Assembly: GCF_000213555.1 (NCBI RefSeq)
Contig: NZ_GL891991.1
Coordinates: 29,987 to 93,986, forward strand
Direction: 5' to 3'
DNA: 64,000 nt
DNA from: Dysgonomonas gadei ATCC BAA-286
Lineage (GTDB): Bacteria; Bacteroidota; Bacteroidia; Bacteroidales; Dysgonomonadaceae
Part shown: one piece after another, positions 17,512 through 26,639 of the stretch
Position numbering within the stretch: position 1 is the stretch's first letter
Layout: each line of letters begins with the position of its first letter
Translations under genes and position numbers: made by a program
The notes under the pieces: generated by a model
Seen by the model: only the letters and a program-made list of their open reading frames with translations
Database searches by the model: none
Told to the model about the DNA's origin: nothing

Positions 17512-19012
17512 TTAAATATTTGCTGTTAATTTCCCTTCTTTTTTAGCTTTTTCGAGCCATTGAGGAACTACTGTTTTTATCCAGTTGTCTTTTTTCTCTT
17601 TCAGGGTCTTCATATCCAGCCCGATGTATGCCTGAGCCTTATCTTTGGTAGATATATCCGGCATCTGCATATCGGTTACTCCATAGCTGAACAGTACTTT
17701 CTGCAATTCAAGCTGGGCAAGCATTGTTTTGTCGAGGCTGTGAGCCAGTATCCGCTGGGTTTCCACCGGAGCATGGAAGGACGCTCCGTGAGAAGCTACC
17801 GCGAAATCCCAGCGCCATTGCGCCTGACGAAGCAATTTGAGCGAAGCTGCCATTTCTTTGTCGTCTGCCCCTTTGTCCCATGCTGTTTTAGCCATGATGT
17901 GAGCTTTCGACAGTTCCTGTTCTATACGATCGCGGATTTCTAATGCTTTATCCTGATATTGGTAAACATAGTTTTTCAGGTTCTCTTCGCTGTCTCTGTG
18001 ACAGGTCTGGCAGGTATTCGCTACATTCTTCAACGGACTCATCACCTGATGGTTCGAGTATTTTATACCGCCTTCCGACATGTATGGCATATGGCAATCG
18101 GCACATGACAGGCCACGTTGTGCATGAGGTCCCAGCAGGAATATTTCATAATCCGGGTGCTGGGCTTTCAGCATAGGGGTTTTACTTAATGCATGTGTCC
18201 AGTCTGTAAATTCTGCTTCGTCGTAATATTTCTCCATCGCTTCCACAGTCATGCCTCCATCCCAAGGGAATGTCAGATATTTATTATCTTTTGTAAAATA
18301 ATATTCAACATGGCATTGCGCGCAAACCAGTGACCGCATTTCCTGAGGTGTGGCCTGAGTGATATCTTTTCCCTGACGTTGAAATGCTTCTATTAATGCC
18401 GGACGGGTAATTGTCAGATTCATCGTAACAGGGTCGTGACAGTCTGCACAGCCGATAGGGTTTACTACCTCCGCACCCCAATCACTCCATTTGGCTTTAT
18501 AATAGTTCTCAATACCTTTTTCGTGCATCAGGCGTGGTACATCGGGGCTTTTGCATGTCCAGCAAGTACCCGGCTGCATATCACCCTCTCCGTTTTCGGG
18601 ACATCCTGTACGAAGCGTATTGCGTACGTCCTCGACGGCATGCATATGTCCGCGCGGTGCGGAATAGTCACGCGAAAAAGCGTATCCGGCCCCATAGGAC
18701 TACCATTTCGGGACGCGATTCCAGTACATCTTCGGGCATATTGCCCAGATGCTTGCTTTTGAAATCCATATCGGCAGTCTTTTTCCACGTATTATACTCT
18801 CTCGGGTAGTTTATGCCCCATTCTTCATTGTGAGGGTTTATCCCGGTTATCTCTATTTTTTTATTGTTGTACAGTGTAGCTATTTCGGCACGGCGTTCTG
18901 TTATGGAGGCAGCCAGGATGCCTAATGCAAACACTCCTACCATGACAACGGCAAATATGCCCCATCCGATAATCGGTTTCCGTTTGATTGCTTCTGCTAA
19001 TTTCTTGAACAT
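17512..19012 (-). pseudogene. nrfA: ammonia-forming cytochrome c nitrite reductase, frameshifted
   Basis: NrfA reduces nitrite to ammonium in the periplasm using five haems. Here it is split: 18668-19012 encodes the N-terminal membrane anchor to RPEMVVLW, then shifts; 17512-18645 encodes the rest. Removing one G from the GGGG run (plus-strand CCCC, 18690-18693) restores RPEMVVLWAGYAFSRDYS and one frame of exactly 500 codons. The downstream part holds the catalytic CWTCK and four CXXCH sites (CADCH, CAQCH, CADCH, CQTCH). A sequencing error, a true mutation or slippage are all possible. Confidence 0.9.
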
Positions 19013-19054
19013 AATTTATAGAGTTTTTAGTTGTTTATTTTTATAGGTTTAGAT

Positions 19055-19639
19055 TCAGTTTTTATTCATTCTCTTCTTCAGCCACTCCGGTACGGGTGAG
19101 GCGGGTAGGGGAACAATCGCGTTAGGCGAGGAGGACAAATTGCTTATCTTGGAATGGGGCACTTGTGTGTGGCAGTCCCAGCAAGCTTTGCCTTTGCCTT
19201 CCTGTACATCGCAGTAACTTATCATACCTGTATTTACAAATTCCGTATTGAGTTGCGTGTGGCAACGGATGCAGTTGTCCATTATCACCCCGTAGCTTTC
19301 GTCCCGTGGACGGATTACCTGTGGCTCTCCATTTATGGTAAATACGGCGGCATGGTAAAGCCCGTCTTTAGCTTTAAATGCATATTTATTGAGGATATTA
19401 TCCTGCGGTACGTGGCAGTCGTTGCAAGTAGCCCATTGCGCGTGCGAACTATGGTTCCATGACTGGTAGTATGGAGTCATAATGTGGCAGTTGATACATG
19501 CTGCGGGATCGTCCGAAAGGTAGGAGTGAGCCCTCGACATATAGACTGAGTATCCTCCCAATCCGACTATAATACCTCCTACGACAAACAGAGGTACTAT
19601 AAACTGGTTAGGTATATGGCTCAGGAATTTTTTTATCAT
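19055..19639 (-). CDS. nrfH: cytochrome c nitrite reductase small subunit, quinol-oxidising anchor
   Basis: 194 aa. One N-terminal membrane helix (about residues 12-34) is followed by four haem-binding sites: CINCH 48-52, CNDCH 72-76, CIRCH 123-127 and CWDCH 153-157. This is the NapC/NirT-type NrfH that passes electrons from menaquinol to NrfA. It is 42 bp upstream of nrfA on the same strand, the usual nrfHA order. Confidence 0.95.
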   Translation of the reverse strand: MIKKFLSHIPNQFIVPLFVVGGIIVGLGGYSVYMSRAHSYLSDDPAACINCHIMTPYYQSWNHSSHAQWATCNDCHVPQDNILNKYAFKAKDGLYHAAVFTINGEPQVIRPRDESYGVIMDNCIRCHTQLNTEFVNTGMISYCDVQEGKGKACWDCHTQVPHSKISNLSSSPNAIVPLPASPVPEWLKKRMNKN

Positions 19640-19648
19640 GGTATACTA

Positions 19649-19744
19649 ATTTAAGGTCACAGACCTATTTGTTACTTGTTATGTAAAAGAATAACAGTGA
19701 TTTATGATTTTATATTGTATCATTAAATACTATCTTTTACTTAG
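19649..19744. repeat. ~97-bp diverged intergenic repeat, copy 1
   Basis: Aligns with 51789-51886: both begin TTAAGGTC(A/T)CAGACCT, continue with TTACTT and end TTAAATACT(A/T)TCTTTTACTTA. The start is a palindrome (AGGTC-N3-GACCT). It lies between the porin and nrfH genes. Confidence 0.6.
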
Positions 19745-19758
19745 TGTTTAAATTTTCC

Positions 19759-20910
19759 TTAAAACGCAATTTGCAGTTGTGCTATCACTACATTTGAATT
19801 TTGCGCATCCCATTTGTTCGAATAGTCCGAATAAGTATAGTTGAGTTGTACCCGGCACTGAGGATAAAAATAATAATTTATTCCGACAGTATAATCAATT
19901 ACCTCACTATTAATATCTTTATTCCTGTTATAGTAATCGGCTTTTAGTAAGGCGTTCAGTTTTTTTGGAACAAGGTAATACAGCCCCATGGCATAAACTC
20001 CTTCCTTTTCTATTCCACCATCGTTGCCATTTATCCACTCGGCACGGGCATTGAAACGTTCCGATTTATAATCCGCGCTCACATACCATCTGTCGCGTAC
20101 ATGATCGGATATCACTGTTTCTCCGGCTTTGGCATATGATGCCTGGCCAAAGTAGACTCCTCCTCCGACTCTCAGTCCTTGTACGGGTTGGAGTAATAGC
20201 ATTCCGGCAAAGTCTTTAGCGTTGTTCGTCTCCCCGGTAGTAACACCTGTTCCCTGGAATACTCCGGCGGAGTATTGCAACAGGTTATGCTTTTCCATAG
20301 GGAAAAGTTCTCCTGAAATCATCGCTCCGGCGTCGCGTCCGAAATTGTTTTTATTGTTTTGTTTTTTCAATACATCGTCCTCTCCGGCATATCCTACCAG
20401 ATTGGATATGGTACGGGAATAAGCTGCTGTTTCCAATGTGGCCGGTACATACTGGCTTTCCAGTGTGAACGGGCTCTTGAATTGTCCTACTTTGAAATTA
20501 AACTCTTTGGCTGCCGTCCATTCTCCCCAGAATTCCTGAACCGATGGATTTACCATCTCTAAAAGAAAACCGTAGCGGAACGAATCGTTTAGTTTTCCAC
20601 TTACCGATATAAACAGATTTTTAGCTTTGAAGTCGTTGTGTATTTTATCTACATCGGAATATCTGTACATGAATTGTCCGTTTCCCCCAAACTGCATATA
20701 AGGAGTATTGAAGGCTTGCCTTACTTTTTCTACTTTCTGTGGAAGGGTTGCTTTTTGTTCTTTATTTGCCGCCTCTTTTTTTATTTCATCGGCTTCAGAC
20801 TGGGTAAGTACATTTTTCTCAACCAGTTTCTTCAGTAACTCGTCAGATTCCTGCGCATAGAAAGTGCTGAATGATAAGCAAAAGATTATTAAAACAAAAA
20901 TTTTCTTCAT
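19759..20910 (-). CDS. outer-membrane porin, OprP/OprO (phosphate-selective porin) type
   Basis: 383 aa from ATG 20910, where a clean signal peptide begins (MKKIFVLIIFCLSFSTFYAQ); the open frame reaches 20967 but that extension would place residues before the signal. A short coiled segment (about 20-65) precedes a barrel with NTPYMQFGGNGQF, VGQFKSPFTLE and a C-terminal LQIAF ending in Phe. It heads the nrf block, so it may admit nitrite or another anion; that is inference from position. Confidence 0.85.
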   Translation of the reverse strand: MKKIFVLIIFCLSFSTFYAQESDELLKKLVEKNVLTQSEADEIKKEAANKEQKATLPQKVEKVRQAFNTPYMQFGGNGQFMYRYSDVDKIHNDFKAKNLFISVSGKLNDSFRYGFLLEMVNPSVQEFWGEWTAAKEFNFKVGQFKSPFTLESQYVPATLETAAYSRTISNLVGYAGEDDVLKKQNNKNNFGRDAGAMISGELFPMEKHNLLQYSAGVFQGTGVTTGETNNAKDFAGMLLLQPVQGLRVGGGVYFGQASYAKAGETVISDHVRDRWYVSADYKSERFNARAEWINGNDGGIEKEGVYAMGLYYLVPKKLNALLKADYYNRNKDINSEVIDYTVGINYYFYPQCRVQLNYTYSDYSNKWDAQNSNVVIAQLQIAF

Positions 20911-20943
20911 TTCTATTCGTATTAGATTTGATTCTTTGAATAT

Positions 20944-20990
20944 ACAAAATATGTAAATTTTCTGCAAAAAAAGTGTAATAAATATTACAC
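20944..20990 (-). promoter_or_regulatory. CRP/FNR-like palindrome and promoter ahead of the porin-nrf block
   Basis: GTGTAATA-AA-TATTACAC (20973-20990) is a perfect 8+8 dyad. About 30 bp downstream on the minus strand TATTTTG (20950-20944) resembles a -7 box; a start near 20938 would put the dyad centre about 43 bp upstream, the class II activator position. An anaerobic CRP/FNR-family regulator is plausible (inference). Confidence 0.55.
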
Positions 20991-21392
20991 ATTGAAAATG
21001 AATGTTTGTTACAGAGTAGATTTTATAGCGATTGGGATGGTATGTTTGCTGAGAAAGTTTATCTATATAATAGCTGATGGCTTTTTGTTATTAGCTAGTG
21101 GTTCTTTGAAAAATAATTAGCAAATCGGTATATTAGCATATTAGGAAATGAGGGAAAAGGTGTAACCTTTGTTACCTTTTTCGGGTTTATATAGGGGTAA
21201 TCCCTTGTGGTTACCCGCTTATCATATAACGGGCAGGCACAAGACCTGCCCCTACAAGAATGGTTAAAGTGCTACTTTTGTTACTTTTTATCTATTTATA
21301 CAGATGTTACCTAAAACATATTTTGATAAGAAAAAAGAACAACGTAATTTTAGAGAAAGTTTATAAATGTTAATAATAAAAAAGCAAAGAGT
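20991..21392. other. intergenic region with hairpin and dispersed repeats
   Basis: No gene seen. It contains the TTTATCTATAT-AGCTGATGGC-TTCTTTGAAA block (about 21048-21110), an ATTAGCATATTAG word, GTAACCTTTGTTACC (about 21171), a double hairpin (21195-21257: GGGTAATCC...TGGTTACCC and GGGCAGG-CACAAGA-CCTGCCC, followed by CTACAA), and CTACTTTTGTTAC (about 21271). The oligopeptidase promoter is probably near its right end. Confidence 0.6.
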
Positions 21393-23531
21393 ATGAAAAA
21401 AGTATTGTTTTCCACTCTGATCCTATTCATTTTTATGTCGTGTACAACAACTAATAAAAACGGCTTTAAAGAGGCAAAAGCCCCGATAGCCGAAAAGAAG
21501 GAGCATCTCCGTATTATACATGGGGATACTGTAAATGATGAGTACTACTGGATGTATGACTTTTTTGGCAAAGGGCCGGACAGCACATTGGTTGTAGATT
21601 ACCTGAAGGCGGAGAATGCCTATCTGGATACTGTAATGGGCGGTACAGCCGGTTTTCAGGAAGCATTGTTTAATGAGATGAAAGGGCGGATAAAAGAAAC
21701 GGATGAAAGTGTGCCGACCTTCAAAAACGGTTACTATTATTATACACGAACCGAAGAAGGAAAGCAATATTATAAGTATTGCCGGAAAAAAGGAAGTCTC
21801 GAAGCCTCGGAAGAGATATTGCTCGATGTAGATAAAATGGCAGAAGGTCATTCTTATTACGCTGTCGGTGGTATTTCGGTCAGTGAAGACAATATACTGA
21901 TGGCCTATGGTGTGGATGAGGTCAGCCGCAGACAATACACTATCTACTTCAAAAATCTGGAGACAGGTGAGGTTTATAAAGAAACGATTCCGAACACAAG
22001 CGGGGGAGCTACATGGGCGGCAGATAACAAGACGGTGTTTTATACGTCGAAAAATCCGGTAACCTTATTGTCCGAAAAAATCAAACGGCACACCTTAGGT
22101 ACGGATGCATCTTCGGATGTGACTGTTTATGAAGAAAAGGATAAAAGTAATTATATAGGAGTGGGTAAAACCAAAAATCGGAAGTATATCTTTATCCAGT
22201 CACAGGCAACCTTGTCGTCAGAAACATTCTTCATCGAAGCCGATAAGCCGATGTCTGCCTTCAAATCATTCCAGCCAAGAATCAAAGATGTATTGTATGA
22301 TATAATTCCTTTGGCCGACAGGTTTCTTATCCTTACCAATAAGGATGCAAAAAACTTCCGCGTTATGGAATGTTCATTGGATAAAACGGGGGTGGATAAC
22401 TGGAAGGAATATATCCCTCATCGTGCCGATGTATTGCTGGAAAGTGTTGATGAATTTAAAGATTTTATCGTACTTGAGGAACGGAAGGAAGGTCTTATAA
22501 AGCTTTGTGTGCGCAGCCTGAAAGACGGGAAAGAACATTATATTGATTTCGGAGAGCCTACTTATATGGCTTATACGGCGTCGAATCCCGAATACGAAAG
22601 CAGTATCGTCCGTTATGGCTATACATCGATGACTACGCCGAGTTCCACATTTGATTATAACATGGATACCCATGAAAAAACATTGATGAAAGAACGCGAA
22701 GTAGTGGGAGGATACAACAAAGAGGATTACCAGACCGAGAGATTGTATGCTACGGCCAAAGACGGAACAAAAGTACCTATCTCGCTTGTGTACAAGAAAA
22801 CAACAAAGAAAGACAGTAAAACACCATTGTTGCTATATGGCTATGGAAGTTATGGTGCCAGTATGGATGCTTCTTTCAGCAGCAATCGCCTGAGTCTTTT
22901 AGACAGAGGATTCATATATGCGATAGCTCATATTCGCGGAGGTCAGGAAATGGGGCGCCAGTGGTACGAAGACGGTAAACTGATGAAAAAGATAAATACA
23001 TTCACTGATTTTATCGACTGTGGCGAATTCCTTGTGAAAGAAAATTATACCGGTAAGGAGCATTTGTATGCTCAGGGCGGTAGTGCCGGAGGGCTTCTTA
23101 TCGGTGCGGTTATAAATATGAATCCGGATCTTTGGCATGGAGTGATCGCCGATGTGCCTTTTGTGGATGTGGTGAATACTATGCTAGATGAGAGTATTCC
23201 TTTGACAACGAATGAGTTTGACGAATGGGGAAATCCTAAGGATAAAGATGCGTACTTCTATATGAAAAGTTACAGCCCTTACGAAAATGTAGAGAGGAAA
23301 GACTATCCGAATATACTTGTCACTACAGGTTTACACGATAGTCAAGTGCAATACTTCGAACCAGCCAAATGGGTGGCTAAGCTAAGGGATATGAAGACCG
23401 ATAATAATGTGCTGTTGCTGAAAACGAATATGGAGTTCGGGCATGGCGGGGCCAGTGGGCGGTTCGACTATCTGAAAGATATTGCTTTGGATTATGCTTT
23501 CTTATTCACATTGGAGGGAATAGATAAGTAG
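21393..23531 (+). CDS. ptrB: S9A prolyl-oligopeptidase family, oligopeptidase B-like lipoprotein
   Basis: 712 aa. A lipoprotein signal ends in FMSC. A seven-bladed beta-propeller (about 80-440) precedes an alpha/beta-hydrolase domain with GYGSYG, the nucleophile Ser564 in GGSAGG, Asp649 in GLHDSQ and His684 in FGHGG. This triad and the motif HIRGGQEMGRQWYEDGK place it with oligopeptidase B, which cuts short peptides after Arg/Lys. The lipobox suggests an envelope location, unlike cytoplasmic E. coli PtrB. It is monocistronic. Confidence 0.88.
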   Translation: MKKVLFSTLILFIFMSCTTTNKNGFKEAKAPIAEKKEHLRIIHGDTVNDEYYWMYDFFGKGPDSTLVVDYLKAENAYLDTVMGGTAGFQEALFNEMKGRIKETDESVPTFKNGYYYYTRTEEGKQYYKYCRKKGSLEASEEILLDVDKMAEGHSYYAVGGISVSEDNILMAYGVDEVSRRQYTIYFKNLETGEVYKETIPNTSGGATWAADNKTVFYTSKNPVTLLSEKIKRHTLGTDASSDVTVYEEKDKSNYIGVGKTKNRKYIFIQSQATLSSETFFIEADKPMSAFKSFQPRIKDVLYDIIPLADRFLILTNKDAKNFRVMECSLDKTGVDNWKEYIPHRADVLLESVDEFKDFIVLEERKEGLIKLCVRSLKDGKEHYIDFGEPTYMAYTASNPEYESSIVRYGYTSMTTPSSTFDYNMDTHEKTLMKEREVVGGYNKEDYQTERLYATAKDGTKVPISLVYKKTTKKDSKTPLLLYGYGSYGASMDASFSSNRLSLLDRGFIYAIAHIRGGQEMGRQWYEDGKLMKKINTFTDFIDCGEFLVKENYTGKEHLYAQGGSAGGLLIGAVINMNPDLWHGVIADVPFVDVVNTMLDESIPLTTNEFDEWGNPKDKDAYFYMKSYSPYENVERKDYPNILVTTGLHDSQVQYFEPAKWVAKLRDMKTDNNVLLLKTNMEFGHGGASGRFDYLKDIALDYAFLFTLEGIDK

Positions 23532-23544
23532 GATTATAAAAGAT

Positions 23545-23571
23545 AAGCCCTGCTATATGGCAGGGCTTTCC
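23545..23571 (+). terminator. terminator of the oligopeptidase gene
   Basis: AAGCCCTGC-TATATG-GCAGGGCTTT: a strong 9-bp stem 14 bp after the stop, with a modest T tail. Confidence 0.75.
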
Positions 23572-23643
23572 GTTTAAAGACGGAGAGAAATATACCATCG
23601 GTATTCTCCGGCACATATTGATACTCCTGGTTTTCTGTATATA

Positions 23644-23676
23644 ACAAAAAAAGAGCAACCATGCGGCTGCTCTTTC
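23644..23676 (-). terminator. terminator of gapA
   Basis: On the minus strand AAAGAGCA...TGCTCTTT folds with a short loop and is followed by an uninterrupted T run, 23 bp after the gapA stop. Confidence 0.8.
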
Positions 23677-23698
23677 CTATATATTAAGCTATCGTATA

Positions 23699-24703
23699 TT
23701 ATGCGTTAACTTTAGCCATGTGAGCGATAAGCTCAAGCATTTTAGTTGAGAATCCCCATTCATTGTCATACCAGCTAACAACTTTAACGAAAGTTGGGCT
23801 CAATTGGATACCAGCTTTAGCATCGAAGATAGAAGTACGTGCGTCTCCGATGAAATCAGAAGAAACAACAGCATCTTCAGTATATCCGAGAACACCTTTC
23901 AATTCGCCTTCAGAAGCTTCTTTCATAGCTTTACAGATATCTTCGTAGCTAGTTTCTTTAGCTAGACGGGCAGTTAAGTCAACAACAGAAACGTCAAGAG
24001 TAGGTACACGCATTGACATACCTGTAAGTTTTCCGTTAAGCTCAGGGATAACTTTACCTACAGCTTTAGCAGCACCTGTAGAAGAAGGGATGATGTTACC
24101 GGCAGCAGCACGTCCGCCTCTCCAGTCTTTAGCTGAAGGTCCGTCTACTGTTTTTTGAGTAGCAGTAGTAGCGTGAACTGTAGTCATCAAAGCTTCAACG
24201 ATACCGAATTTGTCATTCAATACTTTGGCGATAGGAGCAAGACAGTTTGTAGTACAAGAAGCGTTAGAAACGAATTGCTCGCCTTTTTCATATTTATCGT
24301 GGTTTACTCCGCAAACGAACATACGAGTATCGTCTTTAGAAGGACCAGACATAACTACATATTTAGCACCAGCGTCGATATGGCCCTGAGCTTTAGGTTT
24401 TTCAAGGAAAAGACCTGTAGACTCTACGATATATTCAGCGCCGATTTCATTCCATTTCAAGTCAGCAGGATTTTTTTCAGCAGTTACACGGATAGCGTTT
24501 CCGTTTACTACCAATTTGCCGTCTTTTACTTCAACTGTACCATTGAATTTTCCATGAACAGTATCGTATTTTAGCATATATGCCATATATTCAACATCGA
24601 TAAGGTCATTGATACCAACAACTTGAATGTCACTTCTGCCTTGTGCAGCACGGAATACCAGACGACCAATACGTCCAAAACCGTTAATACCTACTTTAAT
24701 CAT
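23699..24703 (-). CDS. gapA: type I glyceraldehyde-3-phosphate dehydrogenase
   Basis: 334 aa, the standard length. The NAD-binding start INGFGRIGRLVFRA, catalytic Cys150 in SNASCTTNCLAP, HATTATQKTVDGPS and WYDNEWGFS are all intact. It oxidises glyceraldehyde-3-phosphate in glycolysis. Codon use looks biased to few synonymous codons, as expected for a highly expressed gene. It stands alone with its own terminator and a palindrome-rich upstream region. Confidence 0.98.
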   Translation of the reverse strand: MIKVGINGFGRIGRLVFRAAQGRSDIQVVGINDLIDVEYMAYMLKYDTVHGKFNGTVEVKDGKLVVNGNAIRVTAEKNPADLKWNEIGAEYIVESTGLFLEKPKAQGHIDAGAKYVVMSGPSKDDTRMFVCGVNHDKYEKGEQFVSNASCTTNCLAPIAKVLNDKFGIVEALMTTVHATTATQKTVDGPSAKDWRGGRAAAGNIIPSSTGAAKAVGKVIPELNGKLTGMSMRVPTLDVSVVDLTARLAKETSYEDICKAMKEASEGELKGVLGYTEDAVVSSDFIGDARTSIFDAKAGIQLSPTFVKVVSWYDNEWGFSTKMLELIAHMAKVNA

Positions 24704-24806
24704 TTTGTTTTTAATTTTATAGTTAAATAATCGAGTATATCCTATTTAAACGCTTTAGTAGGAATAAAATATTTATGTTATAAAACATCCTTTTTTAAAA
24801 GCTGTA

Positions 24807-24870
24807 CAAAAATAACAAATTATTTGGCAAGAAAGAAATTTGTTAGTCATTTTTAATGACAAATTATTTG
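24807..24870 (-). promoter_or_regulatory. gapA promoter with repeated palindromic operators
   Basis: The minus-strand -7 box TATTTTTG is 24814-24807. CAAATTATTTG, an 11-bp palindrome with a single central base, occurs twice (24816-24826 and 24860-24870), and GTCATT-TTT-AATGAC (24846-24860) lies between. The first palindrome sits where RNA polymerase binds between -7 and -33, the second about 44 bp further upstream, so regulated expression is likely (inference). Confidence 0.5.
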
Positions 24871-25177
24871 TTATTCTAAGTGATAATCACGTTTTTGCCT
24901 GTTTTGCAATGTCTACTTTACTATTTGATGTTTTTAGTTAAAAAGATCATAAAAATGCATAATCTTTATCTATATAAGAAACTCTTAGTATCCCGTTCTT
25001 TGAAAAATTGATATATGGAAAGCAAATATGGAATGAATGAAGAAAATATATGCAGAAGTTTGTCTACAGTTTTTTGGGGATAAATAATTCCAATCTCCCA
25101 TGATTGTTAGCGGCAAACTATTGACCATAAATTGAAATAGTTGTTAACTTTGTGTCCAATAATTGTATTACATATAA
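24871..25177. other. gap upstream of the flippase gene
   Basis: AT-rich, no gene. 24964-25018 holds a copy of the TTTATCTATAT...TTCTTTGAAAAATTGATAT repeat. TAACTTTG at 25145-25152 is a good -7 box, with TTG at 25121 as a possible -33 element, about 25 bp before the flippase ATG. Confidence 0.55.
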
Positions 25178-26635
25178 ATGGCAGATTCTCTTAAAAGGAA
25201 AACAGGTGTAGCTTTGTTCTGGAGCTTTATTGATAAAGGCGGACAGCAGATTATTACGCTGCTTTTCTTTTATATTCTCGTCCGTCTGATATCTAAAGAA
25301 GATATTGGGACGGTAAATTTGCTGGCCATCTTTACCATTATTTCGGGCATGTTGCAGGAGAGCGGTTATTCATCGGCACTGATCCGGAAAAAGGAAGTAC
25401 ATCCTGAAGAATATACCTCTGTTTTTTATTTCAATATAGTAATCAGTCTTAGCCTGTACACAATTCTATTCTTTTGCGCGCCTGTTATCAGCTGGTTTTA
25501 TGAAAAACCTGTATTGACAGATTTGGCGCGTTTTGTATTCCTGGCCTTTGTCTTCAATGCATTCGCAATTATACAGAATGTAAATCTGGTGAGAGAAATG
25601 AATTTCAAGCTCAATACACGGATTACGCTTGTCGCATGGTGTGTATCGGGATTGATAGCAATATTGATGGCGTACAACGGATATGGAATATGGAGTATGG
25701 CTGCCCAGCAGGTTTTACAAAGTTTTATCAGAAGCTCATTGTTATGGATTTTTGTAAAATGGAGGCCAAGTGGGAAATTCGTCTTCCTGCATATAAAAAA
25801 AATGTCGTCCTATAGCATAAATCTGTTGATATCCGGACTGTTCGGACAAATATGTAACAATATATCACCCTTGATTATCGGTAAAAAGTTCTCTATACCC
25901 CAGGTGGCTTCATACAGTCAGGGCCTGAAACTGACAAATATACCGCAGTCGGTTATCAGCGACGGGATGCGGAGTGTGGCTTATCCACTGTTGTCGAAGA
26001 TAGGAGAAGATGACGAAAGAAGCAAAAAGGCATACCGGAAAGTTATGCGTATCACATCTTTTATCTCTTTTCCTGTGGCTATGTTGCTGATAGTAACGGC
26101 GAGCCCGATAGTTTCTATCTATCTGCCTCCCGAATGGACGGATGTAATTCCTATATTGCAAGTATTGGCTATCGGAGGGGCTTTCTTACCGCACTTCGGT
26201 CTTATTTCATCACTGCTACAATTTAAAGGAGAATCGAAGTTGCTGCTAAAGATTGAAGCGTGTAAAAACGTGCTTATACTGGTCGCTATTGCCATTGGCG
26301 TACAATTTGGCATACAAGGACTGGTAACAGGATTAAGCCTTGTAAATGTACTGGCTTTTTTTGCAGGCATATATATAGCCGGGAAACGTATATCATACTC
26401 ATTTATGGAAATACTGAAGGATACCATACCGTACGTTATTATATCAGTGGTTTCATTCGCCCCTTTTGTACTGCTTTATATGACAAGGCTGGAAAATGTA
26501 TTTTTATTACTTACTATTCCCGCTATTGTGGGAAGCGGTGTTTACCTTCTTATAATGAAGGTTTTTGGTTCGGTCATTATGCAGGAAACAATCGATTTTG
26601 TGAAACTCTCCTATAATAAAACCTTTAAACGATAA
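25178..26635 (+). CDS. polysaccharide flippase (Wzx/RfbX type, MVF superfamily)
   Basis: 485 aa with about 12-14 hydrophobic segments. N-terminal KRKTGVALFWSFIDKGGQQIITLLFFYILVRLIS is typical of the oligosaccharide flippase family in the MOP/MVF superfamily. It would move lipid-linked glycan units across the inner membrane. It is 4 bp upstream of a GT2 gene that overlaps a LicD gene, so the three form one surface-glycan operon. The substrate is unknown. Confidence 0.9.
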   Translation: MADSLKRKTGVALFWSFIDKGGQQIITLLFFYILVRLISKEDIGTVNLLAIFTIISGMLQESGYSSALIRKKEVHPEEYTSVFYFNIVISLSLYTILFFCAPVISWFYEKPVLTDLARFVFLAFVFNAFAIIQNVNLVREMNFKLNTRITLVAWCVSGLIAILMAYNGYGIWSMAAQQVLQSFIRSSLLWIFVKWRPSGKFVFLHIKKMSSYSINLLISGLFGQICNNISPLIIGKKFSIPQVASYSQGLKLTNIPQSVISDGMRSVAYPLLSKIGEDDERSKKAYRKVMRITSFISFPVAMLLIVTASPIVSIYLPPEWTDVIPILQVLAIGGAFLPHFGLISSLLQFKGESKLLLKIEACKNVLILVAIAIGVQFGIQGLVTGLSLVNVLAFFAGIYIAGKRISYSFMEILKDTIPYVIISVVSFAPFVLLYMTRLENVFLLLTIPAIVGSGVYLLIMKVFGSVIMQETIDFVKLSYNKTFKR

Positions 26636-26639
26636 TAAT

